Source: Brevundimonas bullata
GTDB lineage: Bacteria > Pseudomonadota > Alphaproteobacteria > Caulobacterales > Caulobacteraceae
Direction of reading: 5' to 3'
DNA: 64,000 nucleotides
Assembly: GCF_003350205.1 (NCBI RefSeq)
Contig: NZ_QLLC01000004.1
Location: 62,001 to 126,000, forward strand
The notes under the pieces are model-generated. The model was not told the DNA's origin. It ran no database searches and saw only the letters and a program-made list of their open reading frames with translations. Both the position numbers and the translations under genes were made by a program. Positions 54,801 through 63,832 of this stretch are shown one piece after another. Every line of letters begins with the position of its first letter. The stretch's first letter is position 1.

Positions 54801-55109
54801 ATGTTCTCCGGCGTCGCCGCCGTGAACATCGGCTACGGCTTCGGCCAGAACGGCTGGATCCGCCCCGAGGTCCGCCTCGGCTGGCGCCAGAACTTCTCGG
54901 TCGACGCCGGCACGACCATCGCCCGCTTCGCCTCGGGCGGCGACGCCTTCACCCTGGACCCCGCCAGCATCGAAGGCGGCGGCCCCATCCTGGGCTTCCG
55001 CCTCAACATCGGCAACGATCTGGGCATGCTGGCCATCACCGGCGACGCAGAACTGCTGGAAGACTACGTCCGCTACACCCTGCTGCTGCGGGCCAGCTTC
55101 AAGTTCTGA
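51813..55109 (+). CDS. Autotransporter with calcium-binding-like DxDxDG repeats
   Basis: A 1098-residue type V secreted protein. It has a signal peptide (residues 1-23, ending GAQAQ), a long beta-helix passenger of short Gly/Val/Asn-rich repeats such as SGSIKVEGNNSAGVAIEAP, and a C-terminal translocator barrel from about residue 825 (SAWVQEINFYADKDKTDSYG) ending in RASFKF. The passenger carries three acidic thrombospondin type 3-like insertions: DTDKDGDLDG near residue 125, a tandem run at about 306-350 (units like DDDGDGVKNGDED and DRDGDGLPDAS), and DADKDGVPDSKEP near 560. These should bind calcium. The passenger probably acts as an adhesin or surface layer protein, but no target is known. 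Confidence 0.88.
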   Translation: MRILLATAVAIAPLMVAVGAQAQTTPTPETVISTARTTPISTSTAKAGAPDNIRLDKDGSIAVTSGSAITVDSSNNVDLDAGSSIKMEKAADGATGILVQGGNTANVTVGGAITITDSIEEYTDTDKDGDLDGPFASGANRYGVRVSGATPLTGNMLVEASGSIKVEGNNSAGVAIEAPLVGNLTNLGTIGVVGDNSYGVHVTGPVTGNVAILGSISAQGENATGVALDGDVQGSVKIQGAISTTGYRYTTPPTAKPTTGDVKNETLYLEDLDADDLLQGGPAVRIAGDVTGGVVFDTGPQYLKGGVEGDDDGDGVKNGDEDDDGDGVKNREDTDRDGDGLPDASEGTATIKSYGGAPAVLVGSSTSAITLNAVGTGDNAYGLINRGSIEASGVYAGVNAQGLRIGGTGQAVTVEGGFFNSGTVAASALNANSTAVRIGAGADLPTLVNKGTIQATAVSDGVHTVSGVLIEAGASLPSFENSGQITAGVGGSKTDAVAIRDDSGTLSSFRNTGVIASGISPTADIDQTGKAVAVDLSKNTTGVSFIQDGVVVPGTELPDADKDGVPDSKEPAIQGEIRLGSGADVLDIRNGMVTGDISFGAGADTLSISGGAVVTGKLSNADGLLDINISKGTLDARHSGQLAVTGLNVGADGALIVTLDPANGTSGGFKVNGAADIATGADLGVRFNSLIQTETRFTIIDADTLNAGTIDPDAVQANSPYAFVVKTGVDAAAGDIYVDARRRTAEEAGMIGVESAAYDSIYGALGQNEAIRNAILNQTGRDGFFDIYEQMLPDHSGGPLLSLASGVDAVTRALTGRNASAAPGETSAWVQEINFYADKDKTDSYGFRSEGFGVAGGVERGTSMGAIGLSAAFTSSDLEDPEAAAEEVLSANLLELGLYWRAQGQYWTTWARAAGGYASFNATRKLVADGLNLKNESDWHGFTLAAAGGASYERNFGRLNVRPEIYGEYFSLSEDARTEQGGGDGFDLDIEERDGHMFSGVAAVNIGYGFGQNGWIRPEVRLGWRQNFSVDAGTTIARFASGGDAFTLDPASIEGGGPILGFRLNIGNDLGMLAITGDAELLEDYVRYTLLLRASFKF

Positions 55110-55133
55110 TCGGATATGCCGACCAGCAAAAAA

Positions 55134-55162
55134 GGCCGCCGGGTTCGCCCGGCGGCCTTTTT
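55134..55162. terminator. Intrinsic terminator after the autotransporter gene
   Basis: A perfect 10-bp GC stem (55134-55143 with 55148-55157) with a TTCG tetraloop is followed by five T residues on the plus strand and preceded by six A residues, so it can work in both directions. It starts 25 bases after the autotransporter stop. Confidence 0.92.
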
Positions 55163-55377
55163 CTATGGCGGCATGCATCTCACCGTCTATCCTCAAACAA
55201 GAAAGAGGGCAGAGCGCACTGGCGACCTCAGCCATGGTGTGGGGCTTCATTTCCATCACGCGCAGTAGAGCTATTCATGGCGCAGACGCAGCGACTGGAC
55301 ATCCCCGCCGATTTTGCGTCAGGAACACGCACCCTTTCGCTTTCGGTCGCGTTAGGTGTGCGACTACGGGGGTCATA

Positions 55378-56889
55378 TTGCGAACACTCGCCAAGACAAT
55401 CGATCTGGTCGCTGCGTTCGACGCCTCGCCCAATCCCTATATGCTGCTGGACGCCGAGCTTCGCTATGCGGGGATGAACCAGGCCTATCTGGACGTGACC
55501 CAGCGCCGCCGCGAGGAGCTGCTGGATCAGCCGGTGATGCAGGAATTCGACGCGGGTCCGGGTCAGGAAGCGCAGGAAAACGCTCGCCAACTTCTGGCCT
55601 CCTTCGAGAAGGTGCTGGCGACCGGGAAACCCGATCATCTGGCCGTCCTTCACTATCCCATTCCGGTGCCGCAGGACGACGGAACGACGACCTACGAAGA
55701 CCGCTACTGGAGCTGCACCCACACCCCGATCAAGGACGTCGAGGGGCGCGTCACCCACATCCTTCAGCACACCAGCGACATCACCGAACTGGAACGGCTG
55801 CGTCGTCAGGTCGGGCGGCTTCGGCCCGCGGACCCATCCTCGGCTCTGGACAGCCTGATAGGCGGCGGCATGTTCCGTCGCGCCATGAGCGTTCAAGCGG
55901 ACAATCGGCGGCTGGAGACGGAGCGGCGACAGCTGCTGGACATGTTCATGCAGACGCCGGGCTTCGTCGCCGTGCTGAACGGTCCGCAGCATGTGATCCA
56001 GCTACACAACGGCGCCTATGGTCAGTTGATCGGCCATCGCGACGTGATCGGAAAGCCCATCCGCGAGGCCCTGCCGGAACTGGCGGGTCAGGGCTTTTAT
56101 GATTTTCTCGACGAGGTGCTGGCGACGGGCGAGCCCTGCCAGGGGCGGCAGAGCCCCGTGCAGTTGCAGCAGACGCCCGACGGCTTGCTGGCGACCCGCT
56201 ATCTCAACTTCATCTATCAGCCGATCCGCAACGACGCCGGCACGATCATGGGCGTCTTCGTCCAGGGGCATGACGTCACCGACACCGTCCTGGCCGCCGA
56301 ACGCCAGAAACTGATGATCGACGAACTGAACCACCGGGTGAAGAACACCCTGGCCACGGTCCAGTCCATCGCCATGCAGACGGCACGTTCGCACGAGGAC
56401 CCCCGCTCCTTCGCCGAGACCTTCCAGTCGCGCATCCTGTCGTTGTCGCACACCCACGACCTGCTGACCCGCAGCCACTGGGAAGGCGCCGACCTGCGCG
56501 AGGTGCTGGAGCACGAAACCACGGCCCACGGCCTGCATCGCCTGACCCTGAACGGGCCGAACGTGGCGCTGGACCCGGCCATGGCCGTGTCCCTGGGCAT
56601 GATCTTTCACGAACTGGCGACCAATGCCGCCAAGTACGGGGCGCTGTCGTCCGGCGACGGTCGGGTGCTGGTCGACTGGTCGGTGGCCAACCAGACCCAT
56701 CCGCAGCTGGGCATCGTCTGGCGCGAGACCGGCGGGCCGTCCGTGACCGTGCCGGAACGTCGGGGCTTCGGCAGCCGCTTGATCGAACGCAATGTCCGTC
56801 ACGATCTGGCGGGCACGGTTCAGATGCAATATCGCGACGACGGTTTTACCGCCGAAATCACTATCCCGTTGAGTAAGGAAGCCGCATGA
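55378..56889 (+). CDS. PAS-domain HWE-family sensor histidine kinase
   Basis: About 503 residues with two PAS-like sensor domains (one starting VAAFDASPNPYMLLDAELRY, the second around MFMQTPGFVAVLNGPQHVIQ) and no membrane helix, so it is likely cytoplasmic. The HWE kinase core has the phospho-acceptor His319 in DELNHRVKNTLATVQSIA, the W-x-E element in SHWEGADL and the ATP-binding N-box in FHELATNAAKYGAL. The start is proposed at the TTG at 55378, nine bases after a GGGGG sequence; longer starts from 55165 lie over the terminator and lack conservation. It overlaps its response regulator by four bases. Confidence 0.9.
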   Translation: MRTLAKTIDLVAAFDASPNPYMLLDAELRYAGMNQAYLDVTQRRREELLDQPVMQEFDAGPGQEAQENARQLLASFEKVLATGKPDHLAVLHYPIPVPQDDGTTTYEDRYWSCTHTPIKDVEGRVTHILQHTSDITELERLRRQVGRLRPADPSSALDSLIGGGMFRRAMSVQADNRRLETERRQLLDMFMQTPGFVAVLNGPQHVIQLHNGAYGQLIGHRDVIGKPIREALPELAGQGFYDFLDEVLATGEPCQGRQSPVQLQQTPDGLLATRYLNFIYQPIRNDAGTIMGVFVQGHDVTDTVLAAERQKLMIDELNHRVKNTLATVQSIAMQTARSHEDPRSFAETFQSRILSLSHTHDLLTRSHWEGADLREVLEHETTAHGLHRLTLNGPNVALDPAMAVSLGMIFHELATNAAKYGALSSGDGRVLVDWSVANQTHPQLGIVWRETGGPSVTVPERRGFGSRLIERNVRHDLAGTVQMQYRDDGFTAEITIPLSKEAA

Positions 56890-57263
56890 CCAACGCTTTG
56901 CAGGGCCGTCGCGTACTGGTGATTGAAGACGAATCCCTGGTGGCCATGTTGCTGGAAACCATCCTCGACGACATGGGCTGCACGGTGGTGGGGCCCGAAT
57001 CCAATATCGACGACGGGTTGATCGCCGCCACGACTGAGGCGTCGCTGGACGCCGCCCTGCTGGACGTCAACGTCGCGGGCCGCGAGGTCTTTCCGGTGGC
57101 CGAGGCCCTGCGTGCGCGCGGCGTCCCCTTCGTCTTCTCGACCGGCTATGGCGAGGCGGGCCTGCCCGAACACTGGCGCGGCAATCCGACCATCCAGAAA
57201 CCCTTTACCGAAGGCGCCATCCGGGACGCCCTGATGAAGGCGATGAACATCAGCCTGGCCTGA
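56886..57263 (+). CDS. Single-domain response regulator
   Basis: A 125-residue receiver domain alone: acidic pair in VLVIEDESLVA, phospho-acceptor Asp60 in DAALLDVNVAG, the Thr in FVFSTGYGEAG and Lys105 in TIQKPF. FSTGYG resembles the FAT-GUY class of alphaproteobacterial response regulators that act with HWE kinases, often in stress signalling; this is inference. Its ATG overlaps the kinase stop by four bases, so it is the probable partner. It overlaps the end of the convergent flavoprotein gene by 14 bases. Confidence 0.92.
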   Translation: MTNALQGRRVLVIEDESLVAMLLETILDDMGCTVVGPESNIDDGLIAATTEASLDAALLDVNVAGREVFPVAEALRARGVPFVFSTGYGEAGLPEHWRGNPTIQKPFTEGAIRDALMKAMNISLA

Positions 57264-58836
57264 GGTCCTTCAGGACGGCGCGCGCCGCATTGTGGCCCGG
57301 CGCGCCCGTCACCCCGCCGCCGGGATGGGCGCCGGAACCGCACAGATAGAGCCCTGGAACCGGCATCCGGTGATCGGCGTGGCCCAGCACCGGCCGGGCG
57401 CTGAACAGCTGATCCAGCGTCAACCGCCCGTGGAAGATGTCGCCGCCGATCAGGCCGAAGCGCCGCTCCAGATCGCGCGGGCCCAACGCCAGGCGCCCGA
57501 CCACCGAGGCCTTGAAGCCCGGCGCATGGGCCTCGACCGTCTCGATCATCAGGTCGGCCACAGTGTCGCGATGCTCATCGCTTAGATCCGGCGCAACGTG
57601 CTGGCAGAACAGGCTGGCGACGTGCTGCCCCGGGGGCGACAGGCTGTCGTCCAGGGTTGAGGGGATCAGCATCTCGACGATGGGCTTGGACGACCAGCCG
57701 TTCAGCCGCGCCTCGGCATGGGCGCGGTCCATATAGGCCAGGGTCGGCGCGATGATGATGCCCGCCGTCAGATGATCGCCCGCCCCCGGCAAGGCGGTGA
57801 ACCGGGGCAGTTCGGACAGGGCCAGATTCATGCGGAAGGTGCCGGAGCCGGAGGCGTAACGGCCCATCCGCTCGGTGAAGTCCGCCGGGACCACCGCCGG
57901 ATCGACCAGCCGGTCGAACAGCAGGCGCGGATGCAGATTGGAGACGACGGCGCGGGCGCGGATCACGTCGCCCGCCTCGGTCACGGCCCCGACCGCCCTG
58001 CCCTTTTCCGTCAGCACCTCGGCGACGGGCGCACCCAGCCGGATATCGACGCCCTGTTCGGCGCAGGCGGCGGCCATGGCCTGGGTGATGGCGCCCATGC
58101 CGCCGATGGCGTGACCCCAAGCCCCCTTCTTGCCGTTCACCTCTCCGAAGACGTGATGCAGCAGGACATAGGCCGAGCCGGGCGTATAGGGGCTGGCGTA
58201 GTGGCCCACGACGCTGTCGAAGCCGAACAGGGCCTTGATCGGATCGCTCTCGAACCAGCCGTCCAGCCAGTCGCCCGCCGACTTGGCGAACAGGTCCAGC
58301 AGGTCGCGCTGCGCCGCCAGGCCCAGACCCGAGACCCGCCGCCCCAGCGACGCCGCCTTCAGCATCTCCGGCAGGGCCGCCAGCCAGCCGCCTTCAACCA
58401 CGTTGGGCGGGGTGGTCAGGATCAGGTCGCGCAGGATGGCGGCGACCGTCTCCAGCCGCGCCTCATAGTCGGGTAGGCGTTCGGAATCGCGCACCGAGAA
58501 CTTGGCCACCTCAGCCTGGGTCCGCCCCTCGCCGGTCAGCAGGTAGCGCCCGTCGTCAAAGGGCAGGAAGTTGGCCGCCCGTCGCTCGACCACCCGCAGC
58601 CCGTGGCGCGGCAGCTCCATGTCGGCGATCACGCGCGGGTTCAGCAGGCTGACGGTATAGCTGGCGGTCGAATTGCGGAAACCCGGATGGAATTCCTCCG
58701 TCACCGCCGCCCCGCCGACGACGCCGCGCCGCTCCAGCACCGTCACCTTCAGCCCAGCCCGCGCCAGATAGAAGGCGCAGACCAACCCGTTGTGGCCGCC
58801 GCCGAGAATGACGACGTCCGTCTGTGATTGCGCCAT
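57250..58836 (-). CDS. Phytoene desaturase-like FAD-dependent oxidoreductase
   Basis: A 528-residue flavoprotein with the N-terminal FAD-binding Rossmann motif VVILGGGHNGLVCAFYLARA, the downstream GVVGGAAVTEEFHPGF, and a closing FAD segment PVPGLYLCGSGAHPGGGVTG. It belongs to the NAD(P)/FAD oxidoreductase group that includes CrtI-type desaturases and vertebrate PYROXD2. No carotenoid genes are nearby, so a desaturase role is not supported by context, and the substrate is unknown. It is transcribed on the minus strand away from the MmeI-like gene end. Confidence 0.9.
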   Translation of the reverse strand: MAQSQTDVVILGGGHNGLVCAFYLARAGLKVTVLERRGVVGGAAVTEEFHPGFRNSTASYTVSLLNPRVIADMELPRHGLRVVERRAANFLPFDDGRYLLTGEGRTQAEVAKFSVRDSERLPDYEARLETVAAILRDLILTTPPNVVEGGWLAALPEMLKAASLGRRVSGLGLAAQRDLLDLFAKSAGDWLDGWFESDPIKALFGFDSVVGHYASPYTPGSAYVLLHHVFGEVNGKKGAWGHAIGGMGAITQAMAAACAEQGVDIRLGAPVAEVLTEKGRAVGAVTEAGDVIRARAVVSNLHPRLLFDRLVDPAVVPADFTERMGRYASGSGTFRMNLALSELPRFTALPGAGDHLTAGIIIAPTLAYMDRAHAEARLNGWSSKPIVEMLIPSTLDDSLSPPGQHVASLFCQHVAPDLSDEHRDTVADLMIETVEAHAPGFKASVVGRLALGPRDLERRFGLIGGDIFHGRLTLDQLFSARPVLGHADHRMPVPGLYLCGSGAHPGGGVTGAPGHNAARAVLKDLRPG

Positions 58837-58872
58837 CCTGCTCGCCCCCGGTTCCAGAGGCGAAGGCTAGCA

Positions 58873-61800
58873 TCAGACTCGCCGCGGGGTGAACCATCCG
58901 TCCTGGGTGCGCTGCACCGACCCGGCCACGGCCAGGACGGCCAGGGTCTGTTCGATGCGGTCTTCCATCCGCCGCCCCCGACGCCCGCCGAACCGGGCCG
59001 CCAGCGCGCGCGGCCCGACCGGCACGCCTTCCTGTCTCAAGGCATGCAGAAGCGCGGACGCCATAGGCCCCGGCGCCTCAGGCAGTGACGGCAGGCTGAC
59101 AGCGGCGTCCAGGGTCGCCTCGATCTGGATCGCCCGGCGCGAAGTCTTGACCCGACCCGTCTGGAATTCGGGACGCAGGAAACGCACTTCGCCGCGCGCC
59201 TCCTCGACCGCGCGCTCGCGGTTCAGGGCGACCAGCCGCACCACCGCCTCCTGCGCCGACAAATCAACCGGCCAGCCGTAGGCGGTCATGACCGCCGCAT
59301 CCAGCCGCTGATGCAAATGGTCCAGCAGCCGACGCATCCGGCATCATGCACAGCGCGCTCGGCCTCGGTCAGCGTCGCGCCCGCCGCCAGCCGTGCGCGG
59401 GCGTTGTAGAGGCCGGTCATGGTCAGGAAATCATGTCGTCCCAGCACTTGCGCCCGCAGGTCGTCGATCTCGTCCGCCAGGATCGCGATCTCAGCCCTGG
59501 CCCTCCCCGAGAGGTCGGGAAAGGGGAAGGCGTCGAAACAAGCGCCCTTCACATAGACGGCGTCGCCGTCATAGACGCCGATCCGCGCCGAGTTGGCGAC
59601 GAACCACTGCTGATGCAGGCGCGACGACAAGACGCCCAGAACCGCCGCGTCGTCACTGGCGACCACCACCAGCTTGTTGTCAGGCAGGATGTCCGCGTCC
59701 AGAAACCGGAACCAGCGGTGCTTGGCCGTCTCGACCGTGGCGATATAGCGCCGCAAGCCTTCCAGCGCCGGCCGCAGTTCGCGACGCGGCTCGCCGAAAA
59801 TCCACCAGTTGTCGCGATACGAGGCCCGGTTGTTGCGGTCCCGCTCGGGCTTCACCGTCTCCAGGACGTGCTGAAAGATCGCCGGGTGACGCCGCCTCGC
59901 CTCGCCCTCCTCCCAGCCGAACAGGCCGATGACGTTCACGCCGCGCGGCCGGTCCGCCAGATCGCGGCCGTTGCGATAGGCGCGGATCGGCGAGGCCGCC
60001 TCAGGCTCTGACGCCGACAGCAGGGCCGCCGCCCGGTCCGGCGCGACGATGAAGCCTGCGCCATGCAGCTTGACCCCCGGCGAGCACAACAGGGCGTTGG
60101 CCTTCAGCTCGACGGCTTCGGTCACGTCCACCCCCACCGTCAGATCCGCCGAAACGGCGCCGCGCGCCTCGCTGAAGACGATGTCCGGCGCATCGCTATG
60201 CAGGCCGTCTTCGGCTGTCACGGTCAGCAGCCTTCCCTGCCCGTCCGGCTCGCCGCGCTCGGCCACGGTCATGGCGATGCGGACGGCGGCCCGATCGCCG
60301 CCCTTGATCCAGGGGTGGTCGGGAATGGCGAAGACCAGCCGCATCGGCGGCGCGCCCTTCAGGTGGTGCTCCAGCACGCGGCGGGAAAAGGTCTGGGTGA
60401 TCGAGTTGGTGGTGATGAAGCCGAAGCGGCGCAGGCTGGAGCCCTTGGCCGTCAGGATATCCGCCGCCCGGTCCCACCAGGCCGTGACCAGATCAGCCGA
60501 GCGGAACCGCCCCTGCCGCACCTGCCACAGGGCGTCGACATAGCCGTCGCCCAACTCGCGCCTCAGGTCCTTGCCGCCGATGAAGGGCGGATTGCCGATG
60601 ATGAAGTGGACGTCCGGCCACGGCGTCGGACGCGGGTCGATCAGGCGAACCACCTCGCGCTCGTCAGGGGCGGCGTCGAACAGCACCGGCGCATCGCCGT
60701 CCTTGCGCCCTGGTCGGGGTGTGGGCCGGGCGCGCGTGACGGGCCGTCCCACGGCGTCGCGCACCAGTTCCTCGCGCGACCACGACAGCAGGGCGTCGGT
60801 CTGCCGGATCTTCTCGAAGTTGCGCAGGATCGGCTCGGACGGCTTGGCGTCGCCAAAGACCCGGAAATGCCACTGCAGATAGCCGATCCACATCACCATC
60901 TCGGCGATCCAGGCGGCGTAGGCGTTCTTTTCCAGCCCCCAGAACTGCTCCGGGCTGACCGTGTGTCCGTCCAGCGCCAGGGTGCCTTGCGCCTCGCCCA
61001 TCTCGGCCAGGACAGCGAGCACCTCGCCTTCCAGCTCCTTCATCATGCCCATGGCGACATAGAGGAAGTTGCCGGTGCCGCAGGCCGGGTCCAGCACGCG
61101 GATACGGCACAGGTCGCGGTGATAATCCCGCACTATCCCGCGCGCCCCCCGCTGATCGCCCGCCATATAGAGGCCGATGGCGCTGGCCTCGACGGCCTCC
61201 CAGTCGGCACGCAAGGGTTCCATGATCGTCGGCTCGACCAGGCGTTCGACATAGGCGCGCGGGGTGTAGTGGGCGCCCAGTTCCGCGCGCTCGTCCGGGG
61301 CCAGGGCCTGCTCCAGCAAGGCGCCGAAGATGGCCGGCTCCACCGAGGCCCAGTCGCGCTGAGCCGCCGCAATCAGGGCCTCCAGTTCATCCTCGGTGAT
61401 CGGCAGGGCCGCAGCGTGGCGGAACAGCCCCCCGTTGAACCGGCGCAGGGTCTGGCGAATGGCTGAACAATGCCCGCCCTGGTCCATGCGGTGAAAGAAG
61501 TCGCCCGCCCCTAGATGGAATTGGTTCGCGTGACCGCGATAGCTTTCCAGAAAACGCCTGAAACCCTTGTCCTCGATCAGGCCCACGCTGTCGGCGAACA
61601 TGGCGAAGATGCACTGCATGACGAACAGAGCCGTCTTATTGGCCCGCGCCGCCTTGGCCACGGGATCGGGTCGTCCGACCACGCCGAGCGCCACGCGCCC
61701 GCCGATGGAGCGGACCAGCCAGGCCAGGCGCGAGGCGATGTCGGTCGTCACCTCGGCCACGCGGGCGGCAGGGTCCAGGCTCATCGGATCGGACCAGACC

Positions 61801-62363
61801 CGCCTCAGCCGATCCCGCACCGCCTCGTCGCGCAACTGCGCCATCTCGATACGATAGCGGGCGCGGTCGGGGAACGGGGCATAGGCCTTGCCCTGCCGCC
61901 CAAAGTCGGACCACAGTTCGATGGCCCGGCCTACGTCCACGACGACGATAAAGGGCGGCCACTCGTCCAGGGCCTTGGCGTAGTTCTCGGCCTGACGCTT
62001 GGCGTTGCGCATCAGGGTTTCGAGCGTGTTGGAGGGCGGCGCGGCCTGGCGTCCCTTGCCCCCGAACAGGGCCAGTTGCGGCTGCGGGTCCAGCGCCCCG
62101 CCCGCCCCGCGCTTGCCCGACTGCTTGGCCTCCAGAACAAAGGCGCCGCGCCGGTAGCAGTCGATGTAGCCAGGATGGCTGCCGCCATCCTCGTGCAGGA
62201 ACTTCACCGGGCGCTCGGAGCAGTAGTCGAGGTCGCCCGTCCGCTCGTCATCGGGCGCCGCGACCCCGATCAGCCGACACAGCTGGCCGATGAAGGTCTG
62301 GTAGTGGGCGCGCTCGCTGATCGGCGCCTCGGACCAGCGGCGAATGAAGTCGTCTGCATCCAT
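58873..62363 (-). pseudogene. MmeI-like fused restriction endonuclease/adenine methyltransferase, frameshifted
   Basis: The main frame runs from the ATG at 62363 (MDADDFIRRWSEAP) to a stop at 59286. The true C-terminus continues in another frame (59337 to 58873), starting MRRLLDHLHQRLDAAVMTAY, which is what should follow the ERAVHDAG sequence. One base seems missing near 59338-59343. Domains: nuclease D68, E78 and K80 (D-x9-ExK, as in MmeI), helical spacer, gamma-class adenine methyltransferase with DPACGTGNFLY near residue 425 and NPPF near 591, target recognition domain, C-terminal helical and winged-helix-like part. Such Type IIL enzymes both cut and methylate DNA with one polypeptide. The break may abolish activity or be a sequencing error. 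Confidence 0.88.
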
Positions 62364-62419
62364 GATTGTCGGCCTCCCCGCCAACAACCCTAGATTAGAA
62401 TAACGACGAAATACAACCT

Positions 62420-63634
62420 TTAGGAGACGAGGCCGCCCAGGTAGCGTCGATACAGCAGCGGCGCGCCCAGCCAGTAGCAGAGCTCGGCCGGGCGGCTGAT
62501 GTCCCAGACGGCTAGGTCGGCGGCCTTGCCGGCCTCGACGGTTCCGACCTCGTCCTGCAACCCCAGGGCGCGGGCGGCGTGACGGGTGGCGCCGGCGATG
62601 GCTTCCTCCGGGGTCAGGCGGAACTGGACGCAGGCCAGGTTCAGCGCTGCTGTCATCGAGGCGACGGGCGAGGTGCCGGGGTTGCAGTCGGTAGCCACCG
62701 CCATGCGCACGCCGTGCTGGCGCAGCAGGGCCACGGGCGGCGCCTTGGTCTCGCGCAGCATCAGGAAGGCGCCGGGCAGCAGGACCGCGACCACGCCTGC
62801 CTCGGCCATGGCCTGAACCCCCGGCTCGGTCGTGTGTTCGATGTGGTCGGCGGACAGGGCGTGATAGCGCGCGGCCAGGGCCGCGCCGCCGCCGTCGGAC
62901 AACTGGTCGGCGTGCAGCTTGACCGGCAGGTCCAGAGCCTCGGCCTTGTCGAACAGGCGCGCCACCTCGTCCGTGGTGAAGGCGATGGGCTCGCAATAGG
63001 CGTCGACCGCGTCGACCAGACCTTCGGCATGGGCGGCGGGCAGGATTTGATCCACAGCCTTGTCCACATAGGCGGCGCGGTCAGTTCTGTGCTCTGGAGG
63101 CACAGCGTGCAGGCCCAGATAGGAGGTGCGCACCCGCACGCCGGCCTCGCGCCCGATGCGGCGGGCGACGCGCAGCATCTTCAGCTCGCTGTCGTGGTCC
63201 AGGCCATAGCCGGACTTGATCTCGACCGTGGTGACGCCCGTGGCCTTCAGCCCCTCCAGACGCTTGCAGGCCGAGGCGTAGAGCTCGTCCTCGCGGGCCT
63301 CGCGCGTCGCCTTGACCGAGGAGACGATGCCGCCCCCGGCGCGCGCGATCTCCTCATAGGTCGCCCCCTCCAGCCGCCGCTCGAACTCGCCCGAGCGGTC
63401 GCCGCCGAAGACCAGATGGGTGTGACAGTCGATCAGGCCCGGCGTGACCCAGCGCCCGCCCAGACGGTCGGTTTCCACAGCCTTGTGCACAGGCAGATCG
63501 GCGCGCGGCCCGACCCAGGCGATGCGCCCGCCCTGGATCAGGATGGCAGCGTCCTCGATCGCGCCATAGGGGGCGCCGCCTTCGGTCATGGCGGCGACGT
63601 GGCAGTCGGTGAGAAGGCGATCAGCTAGGATCAT
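62420..63634 (-). CDS. hutI: Imidazolonepropionase HutI
   Basis: A 404-residue amidohydrolase that opens imidazolone propionate to formiminoglutamate in histidine degradation. Metal and substrate motifs are visible: [45 protein letters not shown] and [11 protein letters not shown]. The start chosen is the ATG at 63634 ([20 protein letters not shown]); the in-frame extension to 63703 runs into the palindromic repeat and is Pro/Arg-rich. It is read in the same direction as hutG, with the repeat between them. Confidence 0.96.
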   Translation of the reverse strand: MILADRLLTDCHVAAMTEGGAPYGAIEDAAILIQGGRIAWVGPRADLPVHKAVETDRLGGRWVTPGLIDCHTHLVFGGDRSGEFERRLEGATYEEIARAGGGIVSSVKATREAREDELYASACKRLEGLKATGVTTVEIKSGYGLDHDSELKMLRVARRIGREAGVRVRTSYLGLHAVPPEHRTDRAAYVDKAVDQILPAAHAEGLVDAVDAYCEPIAFTTDEVARLFDKAEALDLPVKLHADQLSDGGGAALAARYHALSADHIEHTTEPGVQAMAEAGVVAVLLPGAFLMLRETKAPPVALLRQHGVRMAVATDCNPGTSPVASMTAALNLACVQFRLTPEEAIAGATRHAARALGLQDEVGTVEAGKAADLAVWDISRPAELCYWLGAPLLYRRYLGGLVS

Positions 63635-63660
63635 CGAACGTTCCAGTCGAAAACAGCAAG

Positions 63661-63817
63661 CCCTCCCCCTCGAGGGGGGAGGGTTGGGAGGGGGTGAAGG
63701 CAAGCGCTGTCAAACACGACGCGGGAGACGCCGACGGCCGCGCCGCCTCCCGACCCCGAATGGCCGACGAGGCGGCTACACCCCCATCCCCGGCCCTTCC
63801 CCCTCGAGGGGGAAGGG
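63661..63817. repeat. Palindromic repeat element between hutG and hutI
   Basis: Two long palindromes with a CTCGAG core flank the element: a near-perfect 23-bp one at 63661-63683 and a perfect 24-bp one at 63794-63817. Inside them GGGAGGGGGTG (63686-63696) faces CACCCCCATCCC (63779-63790 region). No gene is visible between. The build is like the 29.2 kb element, suggesting a dispersed intergenic repeat class. Confidence 0.7.
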
Positions 63818-63832
63818 AGCAGGAAGTGGAGA

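Noticed and set aside
53244..55259. 671-codon open frame opposite the autotransporter
   Set aside because: Runs antisense through the barrel and terminator; repeat composition mirrors the sense gene.
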